Assembly: GCA_019055375.1 (NCBI GenBank)
Contig: JAHQIW010005530.1
Span: forward strand, 186,001 to 250,000
Origin: Parelaphostrongylus tenuis
Taxonomy: Eukaryota; Nematoda; Chromadorea; Rhabditida; Metastrongylidae
DNA: 64,000 nt
Direction of reading: 5' to 3'
Shown: piece after piece, positions 12,371 to 22,920 of the stretch
Layout: every line of letters begins with the position of its first letter
Position numbering within the stretch: the first letter of the stretch is position 1
The notes under the pieces: model-generated
What the model was told of the DNA's origin: nothing
Database searches by the model: none
The model's input: only the letters and a program-made list of their open reading frames with translations
Made by a program: the position numbers and the translations under genes

Positions 12371-15300
12371 CTAAATAAATGAGTGAATGTGATTAGGCGA
12401 TGACATTCTAGCTAGTGCTAATTTAGCGCCAAAAAAAATCTGCGTAGTGCGCAAAATCTCCGTTCATGAGAAGCCATTGATTTATATATGACTCATTTCC
12501 TATTCGAGATACTTCGGAAGCCACTGAGTCTGTAGTTTCAAACACTTTTTATGAAGAAACAACATGAAAGAGAAAAATATCCCACCGTTTCACGCTGCCT
12601 CTGGTCTGGGCTCATCTCCCAGTCCAGTTTCTCGTCCATATCGATGCCATTTTCTTTAGCGATTGCTCGAATAGAGTGGATCATGTATCTTAAATATTTT
12701 CCGACTTATGTTTGATGGGAGCTGCTTCTCTGTTTTAACATTACTAACAGGAAGGTTAAACAGTGAAGAGTAATTACAATCAGCAATAAAATATACAGTA
12801 TAATGAAAAGATAAGTCAAACACTTTCACAACCTCCAAATGGGAAACGTGATTAAAAATTTTTGGTTCGCTCACCAAACAGTTTCTTTTCAGTCTACTCA
12901 CCGTTTTGTTGTTCTTGAGCCTTCCAGTTATTTACAAATAAACCGCACAGAATCTTGCGTAAGGTGAGAATGCCCTCTGCTCAGTTCAGAAAAATCATTC
13001 TGAGCATAGTACGAGCTCCGGCGTGATCACGAGGCGCGAGATACTAGAGAAGGCGATTGCAGGAGCTCTATAACGCTGTACCTGATCTTTTGTGGTTTAC
13101 GCGGAGACGAATACATTAGTGAAACGGGTAGGCCATTCTACGTCCATATGAAAGAATACCTAGCTGGAGACAAGCAAAGCTGAGCAAAAGACTAAGTACG
13201 CGGAGGTCAAAGAAGAACGATGAAGATCTTGTTGTATAAGTAAATATTGTAGCAAAGGAATCTAGGACATTGCACGAAGAAGTGTTGCTTTCGCGGGCAA
13301 TGTCTCATGATCACTTGTGAGTGTTCTACTATATCTCAGACTAAATCTTCCAGATCTGAGCGAAGCGCAAAGTCCGCCCTATACTGGACTCCAAGAGATT
13401 TCTTTTCAGTGAATATTCGGAAGACTTAGGAACATCAAAACGATTGAAATACCACCGAATACCTCAAGGCGTCAGCTAGTTTTCAATAGCTAATGTGACC
13501 GTCTATGCTATAACAGAAGAGTGCATAATTTGCTCTAAAGGTAAAGACGATAATTGCATGAGTACGGGTATAGTTTGCCTAATCTCTTGTAAAGAGTGCG
13601 ACAAATATTACATTGCTTGCCGAAACCGGTAGACCACTTTATGTCCGCATAGAAGAACATCGGGACAGCAAGGATAACTCTAGATAAAGTACTCTTTTGG
13701 GCTCGCATAGAATACAAAGAAATAACGGAGATAATTTGAAGTAGAAGTCACCATCCTCGAACAGAAACATGAAACATCAGCGCGTAAAATATCAGAAGCG
13801 CTCTGCATAAACATCACCAATCCAATAATGAAGTTAAAATATGATCTTGTTTCTCATTCGAAGATTTCTCACTGGACAAAATTTTGTTTTTAATGAACTT
13901 TTAATCGTCAGATAGAGAAAATCTTTCCAATTATGTATATTTGGCTTTCGGAAAAGACTTCTTCGAGCTTTGTAACGACCGAAGAATACTGAGTTTCACA
14001 CTCAGTGAGCGGATCTATTCGAGTTGGGTGTGTACAACTGTAATACCAAAGAGCAAACACATTTTCTCAATCAGAAAGATTTGCTCTATCTGATGGTCAA
14101 AATTTTGTTAAAAAATTTTATCAGGCGAGAAATCTTCAAATGTAAAACAAAATCTCATTTTGACTGGTACAGCATTAAAAACAGACAATATGAGAAATAA
14201 AATGCATCTTTAAAATTCGCTCGATTTAAGCTATCAGATAGTCATACATTCGTCAGATAACAGCAAAGAGTACGCTTTTACCGAAGGCCTCAAGTGGCGC
14301 CGCCATAATAGATCAGTACCTAATTATACTATCAAAAATCTCGTTTGTGCGACCTGAGCTATAGAATAGTGCAGCTAAAATGACTTATGTCTAACCATCT
14401 AATACTAGGATTGGGCAAGAAGTTCCGGGAAATTTTTTTCGAAGTTTCCTTTTCATGCGCAAATTAACAACTAAGACGACAATAACTATTCTTAAAAGTA
14501 TAGACCACCATTGCCCACGACTTTCTGCCATCGTTCTGCAAGATTTCAGATCTACTCTAAGTACCATTCCGACTTCTTTGTGTCAAAATACTCTTGGCAT
14601 GCTTCTTCGACTTTATTATGCGAATCAGACTAACGGCCATTCAGAAAGTGTTTCATTGATCGAAGAGGCCATAATCGGATAGAGCCCATGCGGATCCTGA
14701 CAAGGTCAAACTGAAGCAATTTGTCAGCCAAATTCCAAATGCTCAATGAAGGCTCAGCATCTAAAGCGGCTTGCAAGTCATTTTATGTAAAAACAGATAG
14801 GCGACCGGAACGAGGCATATTTACGAAATCGAAATTGCCTTCTTTGATCGCTCAAGCCATCTGCTCATAGTGATGTATCAGCACCTTCATCGTCATCAAT
14901 TTCATAGGCGGCTTAATAATAGTTAAATTTTTTCTTCAAAAACAGCGGTATCACACACGCAAATTAACTGTTCAATAGATATTTTGAGCTAAAATCAATG
15001 AAATAGATAGATAACTTCAAAACTGTCAAAACTGTCAATAAAAAACGGCGAAAAGATGTCAAAAAATGAACCTAAAATATTCCAGAATTTTTTGCTCATC
15101 CAAATAACCGGTTTAATCGAATATGTAGAGTGAGAAATAAAATTGCAGGGATTTCGGTTATTAAGTGATCACGCGACTCACATATAATCAGGTTCATCGG
15201 TGAAATTCAAGCAATTCAGGTATTGGACGAGACGTTTGTATTCATTCGGAACGATTTCATAGCATTTTGGCCCTTAAAAGTTTAATGACATATAGAAGAT

Positions 15301-16914
15301 CGCACAGTAAATAATATACTCAATCAGACTGATTTGACATATCCTTTTCTCTCTTTGGCATCGTTTACGTAATGAATTTGCTCGAACTGTTCCACACATA
15401 TTACACATTTGATGAGAAAATCGTTGATTTTTCGGAAATAAAAATTGCGAAATGGGGTATCATAAACTTTTATGTAAAAAAATAGACAGATTCATTGTAA
15501 AAGTTTAGTGGACTATAATAAACGAGTTGATTTTCTGCTGATTACATTTCCAACAGATCCGTGTCTTCATTCCCTAATATTGAGATCTTCTCTAATATAT
15601 ATGAGATCAATCATGTTTAGTTCAGAATTCACTCAACGTCAGTTTAGAATGGACGGTGTGGCAGTAGAAGAATACGTATCACGACATGTTCATCTGATTT
15701 TTCAGAATTATAAATAAAATATTGTTAAGTGTGACATAGATCGTCTATTAATCGATGATTTGTACGAGATCGGAATGTGTAACTCGGCAGAGTAGTTAAC
15801 TATTGATGTAATACAACTGAACTCACATTTGTATGCAAAGAATTTTTGTTTGTAGTTGAGAACCTGACGTCTGTTTGTTACACGCTTCCATGGTAATCCA
15901 TTATTATTGTCCAACACGTCGAATGCCTGATTAATTTTGCTAGAACTCAGCAATTTTTGAAGCTGACTCGATGAGATCACGAAGACCACTAGAGCCGTCA
16001 GGATAATCTCATCACCTTTAGTCATTAACGATCTGTGCACAGTCGCTATGAAAACTTTACTTTTGTTCTTTTTCTCGTAGCAGTACTGATGCATCACAAT
16101 GCAGTTGGAGTGTATATTTGCTTGAAATCGATTCACATAGTCTTAACGGACATTAAAGCAATTACTTTAAGCAAAGTTCACCAAAAGATGGACGTTTTGA
16201 GCTAATTTCGCAAAGATAGCACTAGAAAAGGAATTTAAAAGTAAGCTTTAGCGCAGTTGACTTGTTTCTCACCATATATAACCACGATTCTAAATCATCC
16301 TTTCGGCCTTGTTCAACACAGTTATGACAGGCTCGTGACGCAAAACGTATCGTCCCGATAAACTTCACATAAAGACGAGGAGCTCTAGAGATCGGTAATC
16401 GCGATAAAAAGAAAAGAGAAAGAAGAAATAAAGACAAGATATACAAGCTAGAAATACGAAAAGCTTCTACACACTTCAATTCCTTTGTTGATCCTATCGT
16501 AAATCTTCGGGCAATACCAAAATCAAGCATGTAAATAACATTTCGCTGCAATTCCAAGCCAACAGCAAAATTTTGGGGCTTTATATCTCTGCAAAGAAAA
16601 TGTTTCATACAAATTTGTCCCAACCAATAAAATAGGAAGAGAGGGAAGAGAAAACACCACGCGAAAATTGCACATAATTTACCTATGTAAATATCCAAGC
16701 TCGTGCAAATCATATACGGCTTGAAGTGTTTGATGAGCAATTTGCATTCCGGTTGATTTTGAATAGTTTCGTCGTAGTGTGCTCCTACGAATGTCTTCTA
16801 ATGATTGTCCCACCAATCCCATAACGAGGAACTGTGATGAAGTCAATTAATGAATGCTTGCTTGAGCATCCTACGTATTTACATATGTATATAATATAAT
16901 GTGAGCATCCGACG

Positions 16915-16957
<43 letters not shown>

Positions 16958-17306
16958 CATACATATACATATATATGCTTTTAGACGCGATATTTGATCC
17001 GTGCTCACAGTGTTTTTTCACTGTGAGGATCCCAGTACTTCTAGCATTCAAATAATTCGTTTAATCGTCTTCTTCTTGAATTTTGTAGAATAGCTTTTTT
17101 TTTTCTGACACAACCTTTTTGTACACCCCTCTACATCATTGGGTTTGTTGTAGAATAGTAGTTGAGCGAGTCTCCTTGCAATCTTGGGAATAGTCTGGTT
17201 GTGGCGTTTCATGAGGCGTTGTAATTGACTGCCGGAGAGAGTTGGACGGTGGAAGTCGGCTCTATGCGCGCCGCAACGAGCAGCACAAACCACTCGGCAA
17301 CGGCTC

Positions 17307-17372
<66 letters not shown>

Positions 17373-19685
17373 TTACCTGTATCCCCTATCGTTCCGTTGA
17401 TCCTCGCTGGCTCATGTGGGAGACCAGTAAATCTTCCATTTATCTCTATCACGTGCAAGAGTAGCTCATTGGGTTCTCCTCGCTTTAGGAATTCGATGAA
17501 CATCATATCGATCTTCTACACCTTTCGTGAAGACATCGGACAATTGGGTTAGTGGTCTTACTGTGGACCGTTTGACTTCCTCATGAATCCAGTCAGTAAC
17601 GGCTCTCGTCCATCGGTGTGTTCCGGCCCACTTTATTAGCCTGGCGTTTAGGGCATCTTTAACCTTCGACTGATGACGTAAGTCTGAAATCGGATCCGTT
17701 TTCTCATTTGCGAGGTACGAGATGCTCCTAGCATCGACCTCTTGACTTCGTGTTCCATAACCCCAAATGATACCCTCTTGCTTACGTGGCGACCACATTT
17801 TTGCCGCATACGTGAGAGCAGAGAAACTGTCAAGTCAAAAAGGTGGGAGCGGAGTGGAATGTTCTTCGTCGTCTTCACTAAGTCCTCGATGCTCTTAAAC
17901 GCTCTCCATGCCGACCGTATTCTCGTGCTCAACTCTGGAGCTACGTCATTTATGGTGCTGATTTCACGGCCTAGATAGACATAACTGAAGCATCCGGAAA
18001 TGTTCGTTTCGTTGAACATGAATGGGGCATTCACTCCACTCCGCTCCTTGCAAACATCGTTTTTGTTAGATTTAGTTAGAGACCAATCATTCCACTGGCA
18101 TTATCGAAATCGGTCAACATTTGCTCCGCCTGGCTGATGCTTGGTGTCATAAGGATGATATTATCAGTGAAGCGAAGATGACTCAATTGTGGACTACCGA
18201 TTTTCAATCATATATTGTCTCATTCTAGTGTTTACATTTGAAGGGTGGCAGTGAATAATTTTAGCGAGATGGGGATTGCCTTGTCGAATTCCTCTTCTTA
18301 CGCCAATGTAACCTTGTTATAAAATGGCGGTATTTTGGTTGTGGAATTTTTTGTATAACTCGCGAAGGGTTGTCATGTACCGAGTAGAGACGGCCTGGTC
18401 TTGCGAAGCCTCCATCCTACAGATAGAAAATATGGTCCAGACAAGATGAGACCGGAACACCTGAAGAAGCTCCCACCAGTTTCACCGACACATTAAGTCG
18501 GCTCTTCACACCTTACCTGTCAGACTGCAAATTTCTCATTTGACGGAAAGGGAGAAAGACATGTGTTCAACTAGAGAGGCTTTCACTATATCAGCCCAAT
18601 TTGCTTGCTGTCAGTCGTCTATAGCTTTCCATTCGCGTCATCTTAGAGCAGGGTTGATAGAAAGCTGGATGAAAGACAGCATTCCGAACAAGCAGGTCTG
18701 CAATAAGGATTTAGTACTAAGGACCCCACCCACACAATAATAAGGCTTATCGAGGTATCACGAGAGTACAAGAGACCGAATTGCCTCATTTATCGATCCG
18801 AAGAAGGCCTATGATTTAGTAAAAACAGAAACAGTTGTAGAAGCTTTGGATACCTAGAGTTGCATCGCCTTGCTTCGCTGACAACATCCTTATTATGACA
18901 CTGAGCATCAGCCAAAAAGAACAAATGGTGATCGATTTAGCAGCATCTGTGCAAGGATCGGTCTACGACTAAATGTGACCAAAACGATGTTTATGAGGAA
19001 CGACTGGATTTTGAATGCCTCATTCACGCTCAACGCAACAATTATCTCCGAGTACTCCTGTTACGTCTATCTTTGTTGTGAAGTCAACATGATAAACGGT
19101 TTATCTATAGAGTTGAGTAGGAAGATGCACGCGGCTTGGGAAGCGGGTGAGAGCATCGAGAATGCAGTGAAGTGGTCAAAAAATATTCAACGTTGCGTCG
19201 ACGTTTTCGTTTCAATGGTTATCCCTGTCTTAACATATGCATCAGAAATCTGATCGCTATGCAAACAGGATAAAAGATTAATAGCGCTGTTACAAGCGCA
19301 GTCGAAGTCAGCAATATACCGTATCTCACAGATGAGAGAGGGAACCCGAAGTTCTGACCTACGCCAACGATTGAGAATCAAAAATACCGTTCTACATGCC
19401 AAGCTATCGAACCTAAGGTAGACGAGACGTAATGCTTTATAGCGATAACTGGTAGAAGAGAGCCGTTGCCGAGTGAATTGCTCGGAATGTAAAGCGCACC
19501 GCACCAAGACTATCGACCCGATAGTCTTCACAAAAAACCTAGAAGATAGGTATGATCAACAATGAAGTCCTAGAGTGGAAAGAACCCACTGGTCTATTTT
19601 AGCACGCGATTCGAGTCACTTGGTGAGAGGGACGACAAGTCGTGCAGATTATATATATATATGAAACATATATAACTAAACATAT

Positions 19686-19741
<56 letters not shown>

Positions 19742-21859
19742 ACCAATGACTGTGTGCACGCGTTTTGGAGTATCTTCACGTACTTGTATATGTATACGAT
19801 GTGTAAATGTGCGCAGTTTGTGTGCATGGCGTTCATTGCAAACAACCGCTCTTTGCCCATTTGGTGTATGTATGAGTGCGTATAATTGCCTCATGATATG
19901 TGTAAACTGTGAGTCTTTATGCTTGCGGTCGGGATCGGTTTTATGATCTCTTTAAGTTTAGGGTATACAAATTTGTTTTGAAAAAAATCCAACCTTGAAT
20001 TTCTCGTTTTTCCCACGATCCACTAATTCGATGAAGTGCTTTTTGCGCTCAGGTTTGTCGACTTTTTGACAAAGTTTTAGCACGTACACTTCCACTTTTA
20101 ATCTAAGCAAACGCTTATCACCTTCACACGTTTCTGTTTTCAGAGCGTATTTCTAAAAAAGTAAAAATCATGCTCTTTTTTTCCTCAGGATCTCATCATA
20201 AAAGATGAAAGCGGAAAGTGAACTGCTGAATATTATTTTTCAACAGCGCTGCTTTAGAAGGTAGTTGCAGTCATCCATTCCAATTTGCTAGTAATCCTTG
20301 AGTTTTCGTGACTAAGACGGTTTCGATGTAGCTATCAGAGTTCGCTTGAAAATACTCTATCAAGTAACGAGAGACATTGATGCTACTTGCGAACGAGTTT
20401 TTTTGTTAGGAATAAAGACTACGCTTATCTTGTTAGACTCGTTTTATTTATTAGCGGTTACTCGTCGATGATGTAACCATTTACACATGCTGGTATACAG
20501 TAATTGAAATCACTGATTTGTATATCACAGTGATAAGGTTTACTTTATCGATATATGATTCACTTTTGCTTGCTGTCGGGTAATTAGCGGTAGTACTACC
20601 ATGCACTGATGTTGGTGACTTGTTCACTGCAATGGCACCGTCATCACCATCATCGTCATTCTGATGGAAATGTTCTACAGTTTCTTAGGACAGGAAACCA
20701 CCTTCAGTAGAATTCCACCTTACCTTGCCTTGGTTCTATCGTCGTGTCTTACTAATAAATATTTTTGGCGAATGATTGATTTATCAGTGGGTTTTACAAA
20801 GAGAGCGACTTCGCACATGATTTCGTATCAAATTTCACAACTATTTGAGAAAAGATTATAATGCCGACCTTTGTATCCTCGCTATCAACTTTGACAACTT
20901 TATATACGTCACCAAATCCTCCGGATCCTAGCAGTTTCACTACCTTCCATCTGAAAAACTTGCACTCCATTAGGATTCGCTTAGTGACGCTTGTCAATAA
21001 TCAAGAGTTTTTTCTTACTTAAAATTATCGCTTTTTAGTGTGTCGCCTTCCTTCATTTTTTCTCTTTTGCCCAGTTTTTCTTTCGAATGCTGCTTCAGTT
21101 TCGCTGTCTGCACAACTTTGCTCTGTATAAATTTCAGATAGGAAATTCACTCCAAGAAAGGAAAGCAAACAAATGCTGCTAAAATTTAAGTTATACGTAC
21201 CTCTGTTGCTAGACATTTTGCTTGAGGTGTTGCTGACGATTTTGCTTGAGGTGTTTCTGAGGGTTCTGCTTGAGGTGTTGCTGACGAATTTGCTTGAGGC
21301 ATTTCTGAGGGTTTTGCTTGAGTGTTGGTTTCTGAGGGTTGCTGGGTTGCTTGAGGTGTTTCTGAGGGCTTTGCTTGAGGTGCCGCTGAAGGTTTTGCTT
21401 GAGGTGTTTCTGAGAGTTTTGCTTGTGTTGCTAAGGTTTTGTTCGAGGTGTTGCTGAGAGAGCGGCAGCCGGTGCAGCCGCAGGTGCTTTATTTGGAATC
21501 GAGGGAGGAACGGAATCTGGTGGTACTGGAGGTGCACCTGCCGATAAAAATTGAGAAGAGGGAACCACCGGCTTTGCTGGGCGAACGACTTCCTTAGATG
21601 GCTGAACTGGTGGATTAGGTGGCGTGAGTGACTGGCCCGGTATCACCAAAGGAGCTGTAGGTTGTTTAACTGAGGGATGCGGTTGCCCAGGAACAATGGC
21701 CGGTGTAACCGGTTTAGGGGGTGGTGCCGATGGAGTGGCAGATTGTTTTGGTAATTTATCTCGTGGTTCAGGTTGTGTAGCTTGGTATGGTTGAAGAGGA
21801 GCGCCCGGTGGCTTTGCAGGTGGTACTTGAGTAGGTGCAACCGGTTTGTTGACTTGCAT
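12176..21859 (-). CDS. TTBK/CK1-like serine/threonine protein kinase, 11 exons
   Basis: Exons in coding order are 21201-21859, 21019-21122, 20869-20950, 19994-20152, 16683-16831, 16475-16588, 16273-16384, 15827-15926, 15182-15272, 12586-12688 and 12176-12370. All ten junctions keep phase, and the sum is 623 codons if one missing base is allowed in exon 1. Residues 1-220 are Pro/Ala/Gln-rich, followed by a basic linker and then a kinase domain: P-loop GSGGFGDVY, lysine in YALK, alpha-C glutamate in LKVEVYVL, hinge FLVMGLVGQSL, catalytic LHRDIKPQN, DFG in MLDFGIARRF, the TTBK/CK1 signature GTIRFAS, DDLESW, LPWK, and a C-lobe end PDYIYMIHSIRAIAKENGID. The last 64 residues are Lys/Thr/Ser-rich. 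The domain belongs to the casein kinase 1 group, closest to the tau-tubulin-kinase-like kinases expanded in nematodes. It should phosphorylate Ser/Thr; substrate and location are unknown. The start is the first ATG of the Pro-rich frame. The 3.2-kb intron 4 carries two RTE relics. Family call sure, exact N-terminus less so. Confidence 0.9.
12586..12688 (-). CDS. Kinase exon 10: last helix of the kinase domain
   Basis: It encodes YMIHSIRAIAKENGIDM and EKLDWEMSPDQ, the family-typical end of the domain. The acceptor is TATTTAAG, again lacking C at -3. The donor GTGGGA is acceptable. Phase 2 in, phase 0 out. It lies 2.5 kb from exon 9, across an intron filled with mariner and Penelope debris. Confidence 0.88.
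13060..13260 (+). mobile_element. Penelope-like GIY-YIG fragment A, inside the last long kinase intron
   Basis: The frame LYLIFCGLRGDEYISETGRP followed by HMKEYLAGDK reproduces the YLI-C..C..EYIGETGRPL core of Penelope GIY-YIG nucleases. It is interrupted shortly after. Confidence 0.75.
13500..13830 (+). mobile_element. Penelope-like GIY-YIG fragment B
   Basis: The frame has CICSKGKDDNCMSTGIVCLI, SCKECDKYYIACRNR and later FEVEVTILEQKHETSARK, covering the zinc-finger-like cysteines and the GIY-YIG core with stops between. It lies in tandem after fragment A in the same orientation. Confidence 0.75.
14440..14930 (-). mobile_element. Mariner transposase relic, C-terminal end
   Basis: The minus strand reads GLFRSMKHFLNGR, KVEEACQEYFDTKKSEWYLE, NLAERWQKVVGNGGLYF with stops between, the standard end of a mariner transposase. 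It is embedded in the kinase intron between exons 9 and 10. Confidence 0.8.
15182..15272 (-). CDS. Kinase exon 9: distal C-lobe
   Basis: It encodes PKCYEIVPNEYKRL and LNFTDEPDY, the usual CK1/TTBK stretch before the last helix. The acceptor is TTTTAAG, not CAG. Donor GTGAGT. The W at the junction with exon 8 and the I at the junction with exon 10 are both restored in phase. Confidence 0.9.
15827..15926 (-). CDS. Kinase exon 8: LPWK segment of the C-lobe
   Basis: The acceptor TTAATCAG gives AFDVLDNNNGLPWKRVTNRR; the G-LPW motif is typical of CK1-group kinases. The donor GTGAGT follows FFAYK. Phase 0 in, phase 1 out, matching the next exon. Confidence 0.9.
16273..16384 (-). CDS. Kinase exon 7: activation segment and helix F
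   Basis: Acceptor CTCTAG. It encodes APRLYVKFIGTIRFASRACH, in which GTIRFAS is the CK1/TTBK replacement for the usual APE region, then GRKDDLESWLYM of helix F. Donor GTGAGA. Phase 2 in, phase 0 out. Confidence 0.95.
16475..16588 (-). CDS. Kinase exon 6: catalytic loop and DFG motif
   Basis: Acceptor CTTTGCAG. It completes RDIKPQNFAVG (catalytic Asp, Lys and Asn present) and contains MLDFGIARRF (metal-binding Asp). Donor GTGTGT after ELK. The active-site residues are all present, so an active kinase is expected. Confidence 0.95.
16683..16831 (-). CDS. Kinase exon 5: hinge and helix E up to the catalytic loop
   Basis: The acceptor CATCACAG is followed by FLVMGLVGQSLEDIRRS, a highly characteristic TTBK/CK1 hinge. 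Then comes MQIAHQTLQAVYDLHELGYL and the H of the HRD motif. The R is split across the junction with exon 6. Donor GTAAAT. Confidence 0.95.
16917..16976. repeat. (TA)n/(ATATGTAT)n microsatellite
   Basis: Pure TA of about 28 bp grading into TATGTATATATACACATACA. It lies in kinase intron 4, close to exon 5. Confidence 0.95.
17309..17369. repeat. (TA)n microsatellite at the 3' end of an RTE copy
   Basis: About 60 bp of uninterrupted TA directly abuts the last RTE codons read on the minus strand, so it is plausibly the element's tail. Confidence 0.95.
17370..18415 (-). mobile_element. RTE-type retrotransposon relic, RT to C-terminus
   Basis: The minus strand carries LRELYKKFHNQNT, GVRRGIRQGNP, then SHLRFTDNIILMTPSISQAE (FADD box altered to FTDN), CFSYVYLGREISTINDVAPE, AWRAFKSIEDLVKTTKNIPL and, at the end, RWTRAVTDWIHEEVKRSTV and ARDRDKWKIYW. 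Frames shift repeatedly. The 5' end is truncated at about 18,415, where a plus-strand copy begins. Confidence 0.85.
18421..19649 (+). mobile_element. RTE-type retrotransposon relic in opposite orientation
   Basis: It reads GPDKMRPEHLKKLPP, SPICLLSVVYSF, RLIEVSREYKRPN, FIDPKKAYDLVKTETVVEAL, CFADNILIMTLSISQKEQM, TKTMFMRNDWILNASFTLN, YVYLCCEVNMINGLSIELSR and a final THWSILARD. There is an internal deletion between the FIDPKKA and FADN blocks. It ends in a TA microsatellite. Confidence 0.85.
19650..19741. repeat. (TA)n microsatellite at the 3' end of the plus-strand RTE copy
   Basis: Two TA runs separated by ATGAAACATATATAACTAAA follow the RTE C-terminal codons. Confidence 0.95.
19994..20152 (-). 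CDS. Kinase exon 4: catalytic lysine and alpha-C helix
   Basis: Acceptor CTTTTTTAG. It begins KYALKTETCEGDK, which places the ATP-anchoring lysine, then LKVEVYVLKLCQK (alpha-C glutamate), and ends in DRGKNEKFK before the hinge. It is 53 codons, phase 0 on both sides. The following intron is 3,162 nt and hosts the RTE pair. Confidence 0.92.
20869..20950 (-). CDS. Kinase exon 3: glycine-rich loop
   Basis: Acceptor TTTTTCAG. It encodes WKVVKLLGSGGFGDVYKV, so the nucleotide-binding glycine-rich loop (GxGxFGxV) is intact, and ends in DSEDTK. The donor GTCGGC is weak, but the next exon continues in phase straight into the YALK lysine. Confidence 0.92.
21019..21122 (-). CDS. Kinase exon 2: basic linker leading into the kinase domain
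   Basis: The acceptor is TTTATACAG and the donor GTAAGA. It encodes a Lys-rich stretch that ends EGDTLKSDNF, immediately before the first beta strand. The 78-nt and 68-nt introns on either side are normal nematode size. Phase 0 in, phase 2 out. Confidence 0.88.
21201..21859 (-). CDS. Kinase exon 1: Pro/Ala/Gln-rich N-terminal extension with TPQAKPSE repeats, frameshifted
   Basis: The ATG at 21859 opens a frame rich in P, A, Q, V and T (for example PPAKPPGAP). From about 21437 a 24-bp unit repeats imperfectly and encodes variants of TPQAKPSE. The Pro-rich frame hits TAG at 21433-21431, but the repeat frame, one base away, is open to a consensus donor (GAG then GTACGT) at 21201. The exon is 659 nt; 660 would keep phase with exon 2. 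The region is probably disordered and its function is unknown. Confidence 0.75.
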
Positions 21860-22740
21860 GGTGAGTGAAAAGCTAGTAAGATCGTTCTCATTTATACCCT
21901 TTCTCTTATCTAAATCATTTTAATCCGATTACAGGTGTAGTCGTGTGAGGGTAGATGGCTAAATATTCGATAAATCCTAATCTAGTTTATATGAAGTTTA
22001 AACACACGAACGTCTTTCGACTGAAGAGACAGAAAGCATTGTGGTTTAAGATCTCGTGAAATACACTCAAGATTGCTAATTAGATCTCATATAGGTTAGT
22101 CAGACGAAACTCTCAATTCACTCTTTATGGGTGAATACGTGCTACACTTGTTTGCGGAAAAATTCTTACTCATCCGCAAACCTGACAGCCTGGGCAGTGG
22201 CAAAGATTTTAACACGTTCTAGAAGAGCTATCAGGATTACGGTATAGCAATGGGCTTACCCGACATCCAGCCGTATTCCTGAAAGACGCCATTTCTTCAA
22301 GCAGCAATCTAACCTTTTCAATTATTAGAAAAATTCTCGTAAATGGCAGGTTCAAGAGAAAGAAGTGAATGAAAATACTGCCGCGGCATCAGAGTTCGTG
22401 AACTCGGCCCATGTAAATTGAAAAATATATTAAACTTCACATAAGAAGGTACTTTGTGTAGGTTTGGCTGTAATCGGTGTAAACACTCGTCTCATAGGTT
22501 GCAAACGTGCAAATTTCTTAGGCGCTGATCGACTGACTTCATGTCTTCAATCACTGTAGTTGTTCTATAAGTAATTTACCTTAGGAACATCTACACAAAC
22601 AGCTCCTGTTCCACTTTTGAATATCAGTGAGATGTTTCACAAAGGTTGCACTCAGTTGCGTTACCTAAGAAATTTTTCGCGATCGTAGTCGCATAGAAGT
22701 CCACTTTGTTGATGATACTCGTCGTCCGCCGAGAAGTAAC

Positions 22741-22920
22741 GAATATGAAAATTATAAAAATATAATAAAAATATTATGAAATATGAAAAAGATAAAGAAA
22801 CTTCAAATAAAATATAAGAATTGATAATAAAAATAATGAAATAAATTATGAAAATAATAAAAATAAATAATGAGAAGTATAAAATATAATAAAAAAATAA
22901 AATGTAAAAAATACAAAAAT
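22741..22920. repeat. A-rich imperfect repeat tract
   Basis: Nearly all A and T with recurring AAAATAATAAAAATAA-like blocks. It is low complexity with no further content seen. Confidence 0.9.

Noticed and set aside
15644..15693. A short exon (YEHVVIRIL then stop) as the end of the kinase
   Set aside because: It joins exon 8 in phase but ends the C-lobe early. The exon at 15,182-15,272 also joins in phase and supplies the correct CK1/TTBK sequence up to PDYIYMI.
20763..20868. A minus-strand frame CEVALFVKPTDKSIIRQKYLL after the glycine-rich exon
   Set aside because: It needs a 28-nt intron and meets a stop. The exon at 19,994-20,152 gives the genuine YALK and alpha-C sequence in phase.
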